Shown piece after piece: positions 16,965 through 25,176 of a stretch of DNA of 64,000 nucleotides. The translations under genes and the position numbers were made by a program. Every line of letters begins with the position of its first letter. The stretch's first letter is position 1. The stretch is from Janthinobacterium rivuli (lineage in GTDB: Bacteria; Pseudomonadota; Gammaproteobacteria; Burkholderiales; Burkholderiaceae_D), in NCBI RefSeq assembly GCF_029690045.1, contig NZ_CP121464.1, positions 2,790,001 through 2,854,000 of the forward strand, given 5' to 3'. A model generated the notes under the pieces. The model was not told the DNA's origin, made no database searches, and saw only the letters and a program-made list of their open reading frames with translations.

Positions 16965-17831
16965 ATGCGTACATGGATCGCTTGTGCCGGATGGTTGTGT
17001 GTCGTGTCGCTGGGCCAGGCCCAGGAGCACGCGCCGCCGCCGGCTGTTCCCGCGCCGCTGCAGAGCGCCAGCGTGCCGCCCGCCGCCGTATTGCCACCTG
17101 TATCGCCGCCCGTTGCGCCGGCCGCATCCGCAGCATCAGCGCCAGAGGTAACGGCGAGCGCAGAGGACGCCTTGCCGTCGCAAACGGTGACGATCACGGC
17201 CAGCAGCGACGCCAAGGCGCCGCGCGTGCGCTTCACGGCGTATCGCGAAAGTTATCTGACGGCCAGGAAAGTGTGGCAAGTGTCGAGCGGCAGCGTGGTC
17301 ATGGCCCTGCGCCTGATTCCGGCCAAGCTGAGCGCCACCATCGACGACGTGCGCGTGGCTTTGCAAGGCAATGGCGCACCCGTGCCGATCAAGGTTTCCA
17401 GCGGCGGCGTGTTTGTCGTGCCGCTCAACGATGACATCGCCGCGCAGGACGGTACTTTCCTGGTGAACAAGAGCAGGGGCGAGCTGACGGCGAATATCGT
17501 GCTTCAGCCGTCCGTGGCGCGCGATGCCTGGAACGTCACGCGCGTGGGGCAGGTTTTGCACGACGCCCGGCGCGCCGTGCGGGCCATTACGCCGTGGTAC
17601 AAGCGGCCGTTCGCCAGCGATGTGCAATCGCTGGCGTTCTGCGCTACCGAGCGGGGCAGCGCGCTGCAACTGGTCGAAGGCGAGCAGCTGATCGCCACCC
17701 TGCCCATGAACGAGGCGGCCGTCAACGACATCAACCAACCCGTGTTTTGCAAGATTTTCGATGGCGAAGACAAGTACCCGGGACACTACCGCGTCGTCTT
17801 GCCCGAGCAAGCGACGGTGCTGCTGCTGTAG
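16965..17831 (+). CDS. Secreted hypothetical protein with Pro/Ala-rich linker
   Basis: The 288-residue protein has a signal peptide (MRTWIACAGWLCVVSLGQAQ, cleavage near residue 20), then a proline- and alanine-rich linker to about residue 70, then a beta-rich domain to the end. I do not recognise the domain. Two cysteines in the C-terminal domain (LAFCATERG and PVFCKIFDG) could form a disulfide. It is divergent from the TonB receptor and could share the iron-responsive spacer, but the Fur box lies nearer the receptor. The start has GAAAGAA upstream. Confidence 0.75.
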   Translation: MRTWIACAGWLCVVSLGQAQEHAPPPAVPAPLQSASVPPAAVLPPVSPPVAPAASAASAPEVTASAEDALPSQTVTITASSDAKAPRVRFTAYRESYLTARKVWQVSSGSVVMALRLIPAKLSATIDDVRVALQGNGAPVPIKVSSGGVFVVPLNDDIAAQDGTFLVNKSRGELTANIVLQPSVARDAWNVTRVGQVLHDARRAVRAITPWYKRPFASDVQSLAFCATERGSALQLVEGEQLIATLPMNEAAVNDINQPVFCKIFDGEDKYPGHYRVVLPEQATVLLL

Positions 17832-17834
17832 CGT

Positions 17835-18233
17835 CTAGTTCGGCTGGCGCTGCACCAGTTCCAGCGCCGCCGCCAGGGCCAGGTCCATGGTGGCCTGATG
17901 GAAGATCAGCCATTGCGGCAACAGCGACAGCGCATGGCGCCCCTGTTCCAGGTCACCTTCATCGACGGCGGCCCAGGCATGGTGCAAGCCGCTGAGCACG
18001 CGCGCATGCTGTTCGCGGTGGTTGGCCAGCGAGGGAAAGCCGATTTGTTCCATCAAATCTTCTTCCTCGCGGAAATCGCGTTCGACGGCGGCAATCAGCT
18101 CGCGAAACGCCACGCTGAAATGTTGGTCGCCCAGTTGCTGCAGCCGCGCCAGTTCCTGAAACAGCGCTTCATGCGCCTCGTCGATGACGGGAACCCCCAG
18201 CGCCATCTCATCCTTCCAATGCGATTTACCCAT
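17835..18233 (-). CDS. Bacteriohemerythrin with one ligand replaced
   Basis: The 132-residue protein is a single hemerythrin domain, a four-helix bundle with a non-haem di-iron centre that binds O2. Ligands visible are His21 (VIDEAHEALF), Glu57, His72 and His76 (ANHREQHARV), His111 and Asp116 (WLIFHQATMD). The usual second-helix His of the HF..EE.LM motif is Asp53 here (RDFREEEDLM), so one iron ligand differs. GGAG precedes the ATG. It is convergent with the secreted protein, whose stop is 3 bases away. Confidence 0.88.
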   Translation of the reverse strand: MGKSHWKDEMALGVPVIDEAHEALFQELARLQQLGDQHFSVAFRELIAAVERDFREEEDLMEQIGFPSLANHREQHARVLSGLHHAWAAVDEGDLEQGRHALSLLPQWLIFHQATMDLALAAALELVQRQPN

Positions 18234-18478
18234 GTTGATGCTCCAGGTTAAGTCCGTCCCGGTGCGAAGCGGACTGTTCCAGTGTGGACGCGGCGAAGAG
18301 GGAAATCCATGACTTGGATCAAATGTGCAGTGAAGAGCGTTTGAGGAAAACTAGAAAAACTGATCGGTGAAGAGAACAAATTCCCACCGGCAACAAAGCG
18401 GTTTTTGAATGTGAACGCCACTAGCGAGCTCCGCTGAAAGCAGCGCAGCCAGCGGCGTTTTCTCAGCCGCGCGTATTA

Positions 18479-18634
18479 TTAATGCTTAGGCCAGTGAGCC
18501 CAAATGGCATGGGCATCGACATTCGGCACCTGCAGCTGCTGCCCGGCGGACAACTGCATCGTATCCCGTAACACGAGGGGCGCGAGCAGCAGGGCCGACA
18601 AGGCAAGGCAGGCCAGCACTTTGAGCGTCAACAT
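18479..18634 (-). CDS. Small membrane or exported protein (51 aa)
   Basis: The 51-residue product starts MLTLKVLACLALSALLLAPL after GGGAGA at a good distance. One hydrophobic helix or uncleaved signal is followed by a short polar tail with HAIWAHWPKH. No family is recognised. The 245-base stretch between this gene and the bacteriohemerythrin contains no clear gene, only an imperfect hairpin (AACGCC at 18414-18419, GGCGTT at 18454-18459). Confidence 0.5.
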   Translation of the reverse strand: MLTLKVLACLALSALLLAPLVLRDTMQLSAGQQLQVPNVDAHAIWAHWPKH

Positions 18635-18785
18635 GGTCGTCTCCCGGTGTCCCGGCGGCGGCGCGGGGATGCGGCGCCTGCCGGTCACTTCCTTATGCAC
18701 TACCATGCTTGCAGTTTAGTTCATCTGGTCGTAACTTCAACTTATTGCTGTGGTGCACCGCACCAGTTCGCCTGTTGCCACAGGC

Positions 18786-18971
18786 TTATTTGGCCTTGCG
18801 GCTGCGCCGTGGCTTGCCTGTTGGCGGCAGAAAGGAATCGAACCACACTTGCGTCAGTTGCCGCGTATTTTTCGCCGCTTCGCGCTTGACGGCGGCCGTC
18901 GCATGGCCGCGCGCCGTGTTGGCGATGCGGTTGGCCGCGCTCAGGTACATGCTCATCCAGGGGTTTTTCAT
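18786..18971 (-). CDS. Small basic conserved-type protein (61 aa)
   Basis: The 61-residue product MKNPWMSMYLSAANRIANTA... is helical and basic, with a lysine- and arginine-rich C-terminus (KPRRSRKAK). The opening NPWMS..LSAAN..A..ARG pattern recalls short conserved Burkholderiales proteins of unknown function. The start is chosen at that methionine, with GAGG upstream, rather than at the longer open frame. It is the next minus-strand gene after the flavoprotein reductase. Confidence 0.6.
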   Translation of the reverse strand: MKNPWMSMYLSAANRIANTARGHATAAVKREAAKNTRQLTQVWFDSFLPPTGKPRRSRKAK

Positions 18972-19081
18972 GGCTAGCCTCGCAGTCGGTGGGGGGAATG
19001 TCTCCACTCTATCCCGATGGCTGGCGCCGACAGTGCGCCTGCCCACATAGCCGGGCCGTGCTGGCGATGGGCTGAGGCAGA

Positions 19082-21592
19082 TCAATACACGTCGCGGCGG
19101 TAGCGTCCGGCCGCCAGCAAGGCGTCGAGTCCCTCCTGGCCCAGCAATTCTTGCAGTACAGCATCGATTCCTGTGGCCATGCCTTGCAGGCTGCCGCACA
19201 CGTAGACGATGGCGCCTTGCGCCAGCCACTCGCGCAGTTCATTCGCGCTGGCGCGCAGGCGATCCTGCACGTATTGTCGTTCACCATCGCGCGAAAAGAC
19301 CTTGTCCAGGCGCGCCAGGTGGCCAGTGTCCAGCCAGCCTTGCAACTCTGCGCCGCAGACGCTGTCAAAAGCTTGCTGGCGCTCGCCAAACAGCAGCCAG
19401 TTGCGGGCCAGCCCCGCCCGCTGGCGCGCGCGCAGGTGCGCACGCAGGCCGGCCAGGCCGGAACCGTTGCCGATATATATGCAGGGCACGTCGACCAGGG
19501 CCGGCGCGAAGGCGGGATTGGCTTGCAGGCGCAGGCGGATGGGGCTGCCTAGCGGGGCGAAGCGCGTGAGCCAGCCGGAAGCGAGGCCATGGCCCTGGTT
19601 TTCCTCGCCCGCATGGCGCTCCTGGCGCACCAGTAATTGCAGTTCGCCGTCGGATGGCAGCGAAGCGAGCGAATAGCTGCGCGGCGCGTGATGGGCACTG
19701 TCGGGGTGGCTACCCTCGCCATCGCTGCCATCCGCGTTGCAGGGAATGATTTCCGCCAGCGCACCCGCTTCCCAGGTGGCGTCGGCCGGGCCCGTCAAGG
19801 TGATTTCATGTAGTTCGCCGCCCAGGCTGCCCGGGTTGAGCAGCACGCGGCGCGCCAGGCGCCACTCGGCATACGACGCTTCTTCCTGCACGCCGATGGC
19901 GTCGATGGCGCTGCCGCTGCAGCGGGCCAGCGCTGTGGACCAGCCGGCCAAGGCGGCGGGGTCGTGCTTGTCCACCTCGATCAAGGGGAACAGGGAAGTG
20001 GCGCCCAGCGCGTGCAATTGTTGCGCCAGTGCATGGCCAAAGCCGCAGAAGGCGCTGTAGTGGCGGTCGCCCAGGGCCAGCATGCCGAATTCCAGGCCGG
20101 CCAGCGGCGTGCCGGTGGTCGCTTGCAGCAGGCGCGCGAAGCGGCGCGTGCCGTCCGGCGCCTCGCCTTCGCCAAAGGTGCTGGCGACGATCAGAGCTCG
20201 TTGGTACTGGCGCAATTGTGCGGGATCAAAGCGGTCCAGCGATTGCACGTCGACGGCCACGCCCGCCTGCTGCAGTGCGCGCGCGCTTTCCAGGGCCAGG
20301 CGTTCGGCCTGGCCAGATTGGCTGGCGTAGGCGACGAGCGTCGGCAAGCCGGTATTTTGCTTGTTCGCTGCGCCGGCGCCCAGCATGGCGCGCTGCGCCT
20401 GCACAGCCCGCTTAGCCTTGCGGCGGCCCAGATACAGCATCCAGCCCGTGATGGCGAACAGGGGCAGACCCAGGCTGGCCACGGTGACGATGATGCGGCC
20501 CGGCAAGCCAAAATACGTGCCCATGTGCAGCGGATAAATGATGTTGACGAGGCGCGATCCCAGCGCCTGTTGGCTGTACGGTTCGCTTTCCGTGAGCGTG
20601 CCGTCGGCCGGTGCAATGCTCATGCGGCTGCGCGCCCGTTCGTGCGGCGCATCGCTGGCCAGCCACGTGAATTGCACGGCTTCGCCGGCGCGCGTGGGCA
20701 GGCGCACGCTGGCCAGGGTCCAGCCGGCGGCGTGCAGCTGGAAGCTGGTCCAGGCCAGGCTGATGTCGACGGCGGGCGCCTTGCCGCCGCCTTTTTTCGC
20801 GGGCGCCTGTGCCATCCTTGGCGGCTTGCCGGCCCAGGCGTCGATATTGTCGCGCACCACGTCGTAGCTCCAGTAAATGCCCGTCAGGGTCAGCGCCACG
20901 TAGACGACCAGGCACCAGGTGCCGGCCACGGCATGCAGATTCCACAAAAAGGAACGGCCTTTCAGGGCCGGATCGAAGGTCAGCCAGGTGCGCCAGTCCA
21001 GCGGACGGCGCGGCCAGCGCAGATACAGGCCGGACAGGGCTAACCCCAGCAGGCACAGGGCCAGCGCGCCCGCCACCTGGCGGCCCGGATCGCGCGGCAG
21101 CAGCAGCCAGCGGTGCAAGGACTCCGTCCACTCGAAAAATTCCGCGCCCGCCAGCGCCGGCTGGGTCGCGCCCGTGTACGGATGCAGGTAGATGGACTCG
21201 CCGCGCCGCTGGCCATTCTTCGGTGCGAAGAACAGCCGTGGCGCCGCGCCCGCTTCTGCATACATGGTGATCGAGGCTACGCGCTGGCCGTGTTCGGCGG
21301 CAGCAATGTTGCTCAGCTGGGCTGGCGTCAGCGGGGTGCGCGTTTCCACGGCGACGTGGCGCACGCCGGGATTCATGAGGTCCAGCAATTCATCCTTGAA
21401 GGCCAGGGTGGCGCCGCTCAGGCCAATGATCACCAGCACCGTGCCGGCCGTGATGCCGATAAACCAGTGCAATTGAAACCATACCTGCTTCCAGTTCCAG
21501 TACCGGCGTTGCTGTTGCGGGGCGGCAAGCTGGCGAGTCTGCGGCGCATCGTCGGCGCTGGCGCGTAACTGGGGAAGGGAGGAGGTGGTCAT
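19082..21592 (-). CDS. PepSY-TM / flavodoxin / FAD-NADPH oxidoreductase fusion, probable ferric or siderophore reductase
   Basis: The 836-residue protein combines an N-terminal PepSY-associated membrane region (about 25-410, four or so helices, WKQVWFQLHWFIGITAG first), a flavodoxin domain starting LPTLVAYASQSGQAERLA near 420 with STFGEGEAPD, and a sulfite-reductase-type FAD/NADPH module with RSYSLASLPSDGE, IYIGNGSGLAGLRAHL and VYVCGSLQGMATGID. It would pass electrons from NADPH through FAD and FMN across the membrane. Iron reduction is inferred from the Fur-like box upstream and the nearby siderophore receptor. The start MTTSSLP at 21592 is chosen (GAAAG upstream); an in-frame ATG lies 24 bases earlier. 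Confidence 0.88.
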   Translation of the reverse strand: MTTSSLPQLRASADDAPQTRQLAAPQQQRRYWNWKQVWFQLHWFIGITAGTVLVIIGLSGATLAFKDELLDLMNPGVRHVAVETRTPLTPAQLSNIAAAEHGQRVASITMYAEAGAAPRLFFAPKNGQRRGESIYLHPYTGATQPALAGAEFFEWTESLHRWLLLPRDPGRQVAGALALCLLGLALSGLYLRWPRRPLDWRTWLTFDPALKGRSFLWNLHAVAGTWCLVVYVALTLTGIYWSYDVVRDNIDAWAGKPPRMAQAPAKKGGGKAPAVDISLAWTSFQLHAAGWTLASVRLPTRAGEAVQFTWLASDAPHERARSRMSIAPADGTLTESEPYSQQALGSRLVNIIYPLHMGTYFGLPGRIIVTVASLGLPLFAITGWMLYLGRRKAKRAVQAQRAMLGAGAANKQNTGLPTLVAYASQSGQAERLALESARALQQAGVAVDVQSLDRFDPAQLRQYQRALIVASTFGEGEAPDGTRRFARLLQATTGTPLAGLEFGMLALGDRHYSAFCGFGHALAQQLHALGATSLFPLIEVDKHDPAALAGWSTALARCSGSAIDAIGVQEEASYAEWRLARRVLLNPGSLGGELHEITLTGPADATWEAGALAEIIPCNADGSDGEGSHPDSAHHAPRSYSLASLPSDGELQLLVRQERHAGEENQGHGLASGWLTRFAPLGSPIRLRLQANPAFAPALVDVPCIYIGNGSGLAGLRAHLRARQRAGLARNWLLFGERQQAFDSVCGAELQGWLDTGHLARLDKVFSRDGERQYVQDRLRASANELREWLAQGAIVYVCGSLQGMATGIDAVLQELLGQEGLDALLAAGRYRRDVY

Positions 21593-21662
21593 GGCGGCTT
21601 TCGATAGCGCCGCCATGCAGTGCGTCAGGCATGGCGGGAAGAAGGAAGGCTGACATTTTAAC

Positions 21663-21681
21663 GCAAACGAGAATCATTCGC
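21663..21681 (-). promoter_or_regulatory. Fur-like box upstream of the reductase gene
   Basis: GCAAACGAGAATCATTCGC matches 13 of 19 Fur consensus bases, including the central GAGAATCATT core. It lies about 70 bases upstream of the reductase start and about 105 bases upstream of ilvE on the other strand. Confidence 0.6.
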
Positions 21682-21787
21682 AAATGATGGTGCCCTGTTG
21701 TCACGTGGCGGGGGCCATCCCCGTTTGCCTGATTGGGTGCCATAGGCGCTACAATAGGGATACTGTTCACTAGTTCCCATTGCCGCC

Positions 21788-22888
21788 ATGACCACTTCCA
21801 CACCGAATCTCGTCGTCACCCCATCCGCCCACCCCCTGTCCGACGCCGAGCGCGCCGCGCGCATGGTCAATCCCGCCTTCGGCCGCATCTTCACCGACCA
21901 CATGGTGGTGATTCCTTACCGTGACGGCAAGTGGCAGCAGGGTGAACTGAAAGCCTACGGCCCTTTGTCGCTGGACCCGTCCGCTTCGTCCCTGCACTAC
22001 GGCCAGGCCATCTTCGAAGGCTACAAGGCGTTTGCCCAGCCTGATGGCAGCATCAAGACTTTCCGTCCGGAACAAAATGCCGAGCGTTTCAACCGCAGCG
22101 CCGCGCGCCTGGCCATGCCGGCCATTCCTGTCGAGCTGTTCCTGGAAGCGGGCGACGCGCTGATTGCGCAAGACCGCAACTGGGTGCCGAAGAATACGGG
22201 CGAGAGCCTGTACATGCGTCCGCTGATGATCGCCACCGACCCTTACCTGGGCGTGCGTCCGTCGGAAGAATACCTGTTCGTGCTGTTCGCCTCGCCAGCC
22301 GGCGCCTACTTCCCGAAAGGCGTGAAACCCGTTACCGTGTGGATCAGCGAAGACTTCGTGCGCGCCGCGCCGGGCGGCACTGGTGAAGCCAAATGCGCAG
22401 GCAACTACGCGGCGAGCCTGATGGCCCAGTCGCAAGCGCAAGAAAAGGGCTGCGACCAGGTCGTGTGGCTCGACGCCGTGCACCGCGAATTCATCGAAGA
22501 GATGGGCGGCATGAACCTTTTCTTCGTGTATAAAGATGGCGAGAAGATCACCGTCGTGACGCCTGAACTGACGGGCACTTTGTTGCCAGGCATCACCCGC
22601 CGCAGCCTGCTGGAAATGGCGAAAGACCTCGGCTATGCCACGGAAGAGCGTAAATTGTCCGTCCAGCAATGGCGCGACGACATCGCCTCGGGCCGCATGA
22701 CCGAAGTGTTCGCCTGCGGCACGGCTGCCGTCATCACGCCCGTGGGCGTGGCCAAGGCCAATGGCTTTGAAATGACCATCAACAACAATGAAAACGGCGC
22801 CGTCACCCTGGCCCTGCGCGAAGCGTTGCTGGGTCTGCAACATGGCACGGCTGCAGACACCCACGGCTGGATGCACAAGGTCTGCTGA
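21788..22888 (+). CDS. ilvE: Branched-chain amino acid aminotransferase
   Basis: This PLP enzyme interconverts leucine, isoleucine and valine with their 2-oxo acids using glutamate/2-oxoglutarate. The 366-residue length and the motif GGTGEAKCAGNYAASL (catalytic Lys near residue 204) mark the longer BCAT class also found in eukaryotes, rather than the ~308-residue E. coli type. LHYGQAIFEGYKAF, YMRPLMIATD and EVFACGTAAVITPVG are also present. The ATG has no clear ribosome site. A terminator follows the stop. Confidence 0.95.
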   Translation: MTTSTPNLVVTPSAHPLSDAERAARMVNPAFGRIFTDHMVVIPYRDGKWQQGELKAYGPLSLDPSASSLHYGQAIFEGYKAFAQPDGSIKTFRPEQNAERFNRSAARLAMPAIPVELFLEAGDALIAQDRNWVPKNTGESLYMRPLMIATDPYLGVRPSEEYLFVLFASPAGAYFPKGVKPVTVWISEDFVRAAPGGTGEAKCAGNYAASLMAQSQAQEKGCDQVVWLDAVHREFIEEMGGMNLFFVYKDGEKITVVTPELTGTLLPGITRRSLLEMAKDLGYATEERKLSVQQWRDDIASGRMTEVFACGTAAVITPVGVAKANGFEMTINNNENGAVTLALREALLGLQHGTAADTHGWMHKVC

Positions 22889-22910
22889 TCAGCTTGCTTG
22901 ATTGATACCG

Positions 22911-22937
22911 CGCCGGCACCCAGTTGCCGGCGTTTTT
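22911..22937 (+). terminator. Rho-independent terminator after ilvE
   Basis: CGCCGGC (22911-22917) and GCCGGCG (22926-22932) form a 7-bp stem with an 8-nt loop followed by five T. It lies directly before the RNase T2 gene. Confidence 0.8.
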
Positions 22938-22953
22938 ATATCTTGAAGGAATT

Positions 22954-23673
22954 ATGATGAACATTCGCTCTGTCTTGCCCGCGCTGGCCGCCGCTTTCCT
23001 CAGCCTGTCCGCTGGCGCCGTCCACGCGGCGGACGCCAGCTGCGCCATTCCGCGCAACGTCAGCTATTACGATTACGACGTGAAGCCGTCGGACGAGAAA
23101 AACACGTGCTACAAGCAAAGCACGAACGTGCCCACCGATTACTTCATGCTGGCGCTGTCGTGGTCGCCGGGCTTTTGCGACAGCCAGCGCCGCCGTGGCG
23201 CAGTGTCAAAGAAGGCCGCCTTCCAGTGTGCCGAGAGCAACCAGTTCGGCTGGATCGTACATGGCCTGTGGGCGCAGTCGAACAATCCGGCCACCTGCGA
23301 AGATATTTCCGTGACGCCACCGCGGAAGACGGACATGCATCCGCGCTATTGCAAGGGCAATCTGCCGAAGCTGGCGCCCTCGGACATCTTGCCCTATATG
23401 TGCATGCAGCCGGGCGAAGCCTTGCTGCAGGGTGAATGGGAAAAGCATGGCGCCTGCGATTTCGATACCGCCAAGCAGTATTTCGAGAAGGAGCGCGAAC
23501 TGTTCCAGGCCTTGAAGTTGCCGGATTCCACCATGCCGAAAAACGAGTTGTTCCAGTGGATGAAGCAGCACAACCCGCAATTGAAGGGCCGCTGGCTCGG
23601 CTATGAAAAGCACTCGGGCGAGTTGCGCATCTGTTATTCGAAAGATTTCAAGGTCATCGATTGCCAGAAGTAA
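22954..23673 (+). CDS. Secreted ribonuclease T2 family protein
   Basis: RNase T2 enzymes cleave single-stranded RNA through a 2',3'-cyclic intermediate in the periplasm or outside the cell. The 239-residue protein has a signal peptide to about residue 26 (SAGAVHAAD). Both catalytic blocks are present: FGWIVHGLWAQ (CAS I His) and GEWEKHGAC (CAS II Glu, Lys, His). LALSWSPGFC precedes them. About ten cysteines suggest disulfides. GAAGGA precedes two adjacent ATG codons; the first is used. Confidence 0.9.
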   Translation: MMNIRSVLPALAAAFLSLSAGAVHAADASCAIPRNVSYYDYDVKPSDEKNTCYKQSTNVPTDYFMLALSWSPGFCDSQRRRGAVSKKAAFQCAESNQFGWIVHGLWAQSNNPATCEDISVTPPRKTDMHPRYCKGNLPKLAPSDILPYMCMQPGEALLQGEWEKHGACDFDTAKQYFEKERELFQALKLPDSTMPKNELFQWMKQHNPQLKGRWLGYEKHSGELRICYSKDFKVIDCQK

Positions 23674-23750
23674 GCTTGCCTGTCCTGCAGGTTTTTTGCA
23701 TACATGCTAGTGTATTGCCCGGATCAGCAAGATGAACAGGTAGTGTATTT

Positions 23751-25166
23751 ATGCAGCAGACTAGGCAGCGGCGCACGCAAGCCGTCATGGTAGGCGAGGA
23801 CGGCTTGCCGCCCGGCGCCCGTTTATGGGCCATGCTGGCGCTGGCCATCGGCGTGGGCATGGCCTCGCTCGATACGGCCATTGCCAACACGGCCTTGCCG
23901 GCCATTGCCAGCGAGCTGCACACGACGCCGGCCGCTTCCGTCTGGATCGTCAACGTTTACCAACTGGCCATGGTGGCGACCCTGCTGCCGTTCTCGGCGC
24001 TCGGCGAAATCGCCGGCTACCGGCGCGTGTTCATCTCCGGCATGTTCCTGTTTACCTTGGCCTCGCTCGCCTGCGCGCTGGCCTGGTCCTTGCCCTCGCT
24101 GGTGGTGGCGCGGCTATTCCAGGGCGTCGGCGCCAGCGCCATGATGAGCGTCAACACGGCGCTGCTGCGCGCCCTGTATCCGAAACATTTGCTGGGCCGC
24201 GCCTTTGGCAACAATGCGCTGGTGGTGGCAGTCGCGTTCGCCATCGGCCCCACGGCTGCCTCGCTGATCCTGGCGACGGCATCGTGGCCATGGCTGTTCG
24301 CCATCAATGTGCCGCTGGGCGTGGCCGGCTTTTTCCTCGCCAGCCGCATGTTGCCGGCCACCAAATTGTCCGGCCACACCCTCGATGCGCGCACGGCGCT
24401 GTACAACGTGGGCGCCTTCGGCTTGCTCATTCTGCTGTTTGGCGACGCTGCCCATCATGCATCCAGCGCCGTCCTGCTGGCGGAACTGGTGGCCGTGGTG
24501 ATCTTTTTTATTTTGCTGCTGCGCCGCCAGGCGGGGCACGCGGCGCCGATGCTGCCGATCGACCTGTTTCGCCGTCCATTATTCCTGCTGTCGTCGCTGA
24601 CGGCCATCTGCACGTTTGCCGCGCAGGGCCTGGCTTTCGTCTCGCTGCCATTCTATTTTGAAGTGACACTGGGCCGCTCACCCGTCGAGACGGGCTTTTT
24701 GATGACGCCGTGGGCCGTGCTGGTGGCCGTGATGGCGCCCGTCGCGGGCCGCCTGAGCGACCGCTATTCTCCGGGCGTGCTGGGCGGCATCGGCCTGGCG
24801 GCGCTGGCCGGCGGCTTGCTGACCCTGGTGTGGATCCCGGCGCATCCGAGCGTCTTTGACATCGGCTGGCGCATGGCCTTGTGCGGCATCGGCTTCGGCT
24901 TTTTCCAGGCGCCGAATCTGAAAGCCATCATGGGCAGCGCGCCGCCCGAGCGGGCTGGCGGCGCCAGCGGCGTGGTGGCCACGTCGCGCCTGATCGGCCA
25001 AGCGACGGGCGCGGCGCTGGTCGCGTATTGCTTCACGGTTTCCGCCGCCAGAGGCACGACGTATGCGCTGTGCCTGGCGGCAGGATTTGCCGCCGTGGCC
25101 AGCATCGCCAGCTTCTCGCGCCTGGTGGTGGCGCAGCCGGCGTGGCTGACGGGCAAGCGCGACTGA
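23751..25166 (+). CDS. MFS transporter, DHA2 (EmrB/QacA-like) drug exporter family
   Basis: The 471-residue protein has about 14 hydrophobic segments, the count typical of the DHA2 drug:H+ antiporters. The first helix ends LDTAIANTALPAIA, the characteristic motif D1 (LDxTIxNVALP-like). VYQLAMVATLLPFSALGEIAGYRRVF is motif A, and LVVARLFQGVGAS and AIGPTAASLI follow. The substrate is unknown. No local regulator is adjacent. The next gene is convergent, 10 bases away. The ribosome site is weak. Confidence 0.88.
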   Translation: MQQTRQRRTQAVMVGEDGLPPGARLWAMLALAIGVGMASLDTAIANTALPAIASELHTTPAASVWIVNVYQLAMVATLLPFSALGEIAGYRRVFISGMFLFTLASLACALAWSLPSLVVARLFQGVGASAMMSVNTALLRALYPKHLLGRAFGNNALVVAVAFAIGPTAASLILATASWPWLFAINVPLGVAGFFLASRMLPATKLSGHTLDARTALYNVGAFGLLILLFGDAAHHASSAVLLAELVAVVIFFILLLRRQAGHAAPMLPIDLFRRPLFLLSSLTAICTFAAQGLAFVSLPFYFEVTLGRSPVETGFLMTPWAVLVAVMAPVAGRLSDRYSPGVLGGIGLAALAGGLLTLVWIPAHPSVFDIGWRMALCGIGFGFFQAPNLKAIMGSAPPERAGGASGVVATSRLIGQATGAALVAYCFTVSAARGTTYALCLAAGFAAVASIASFSRLVVAQPAWLTGKRD

Positions 25167-25176
25167 CTGGTATCGC

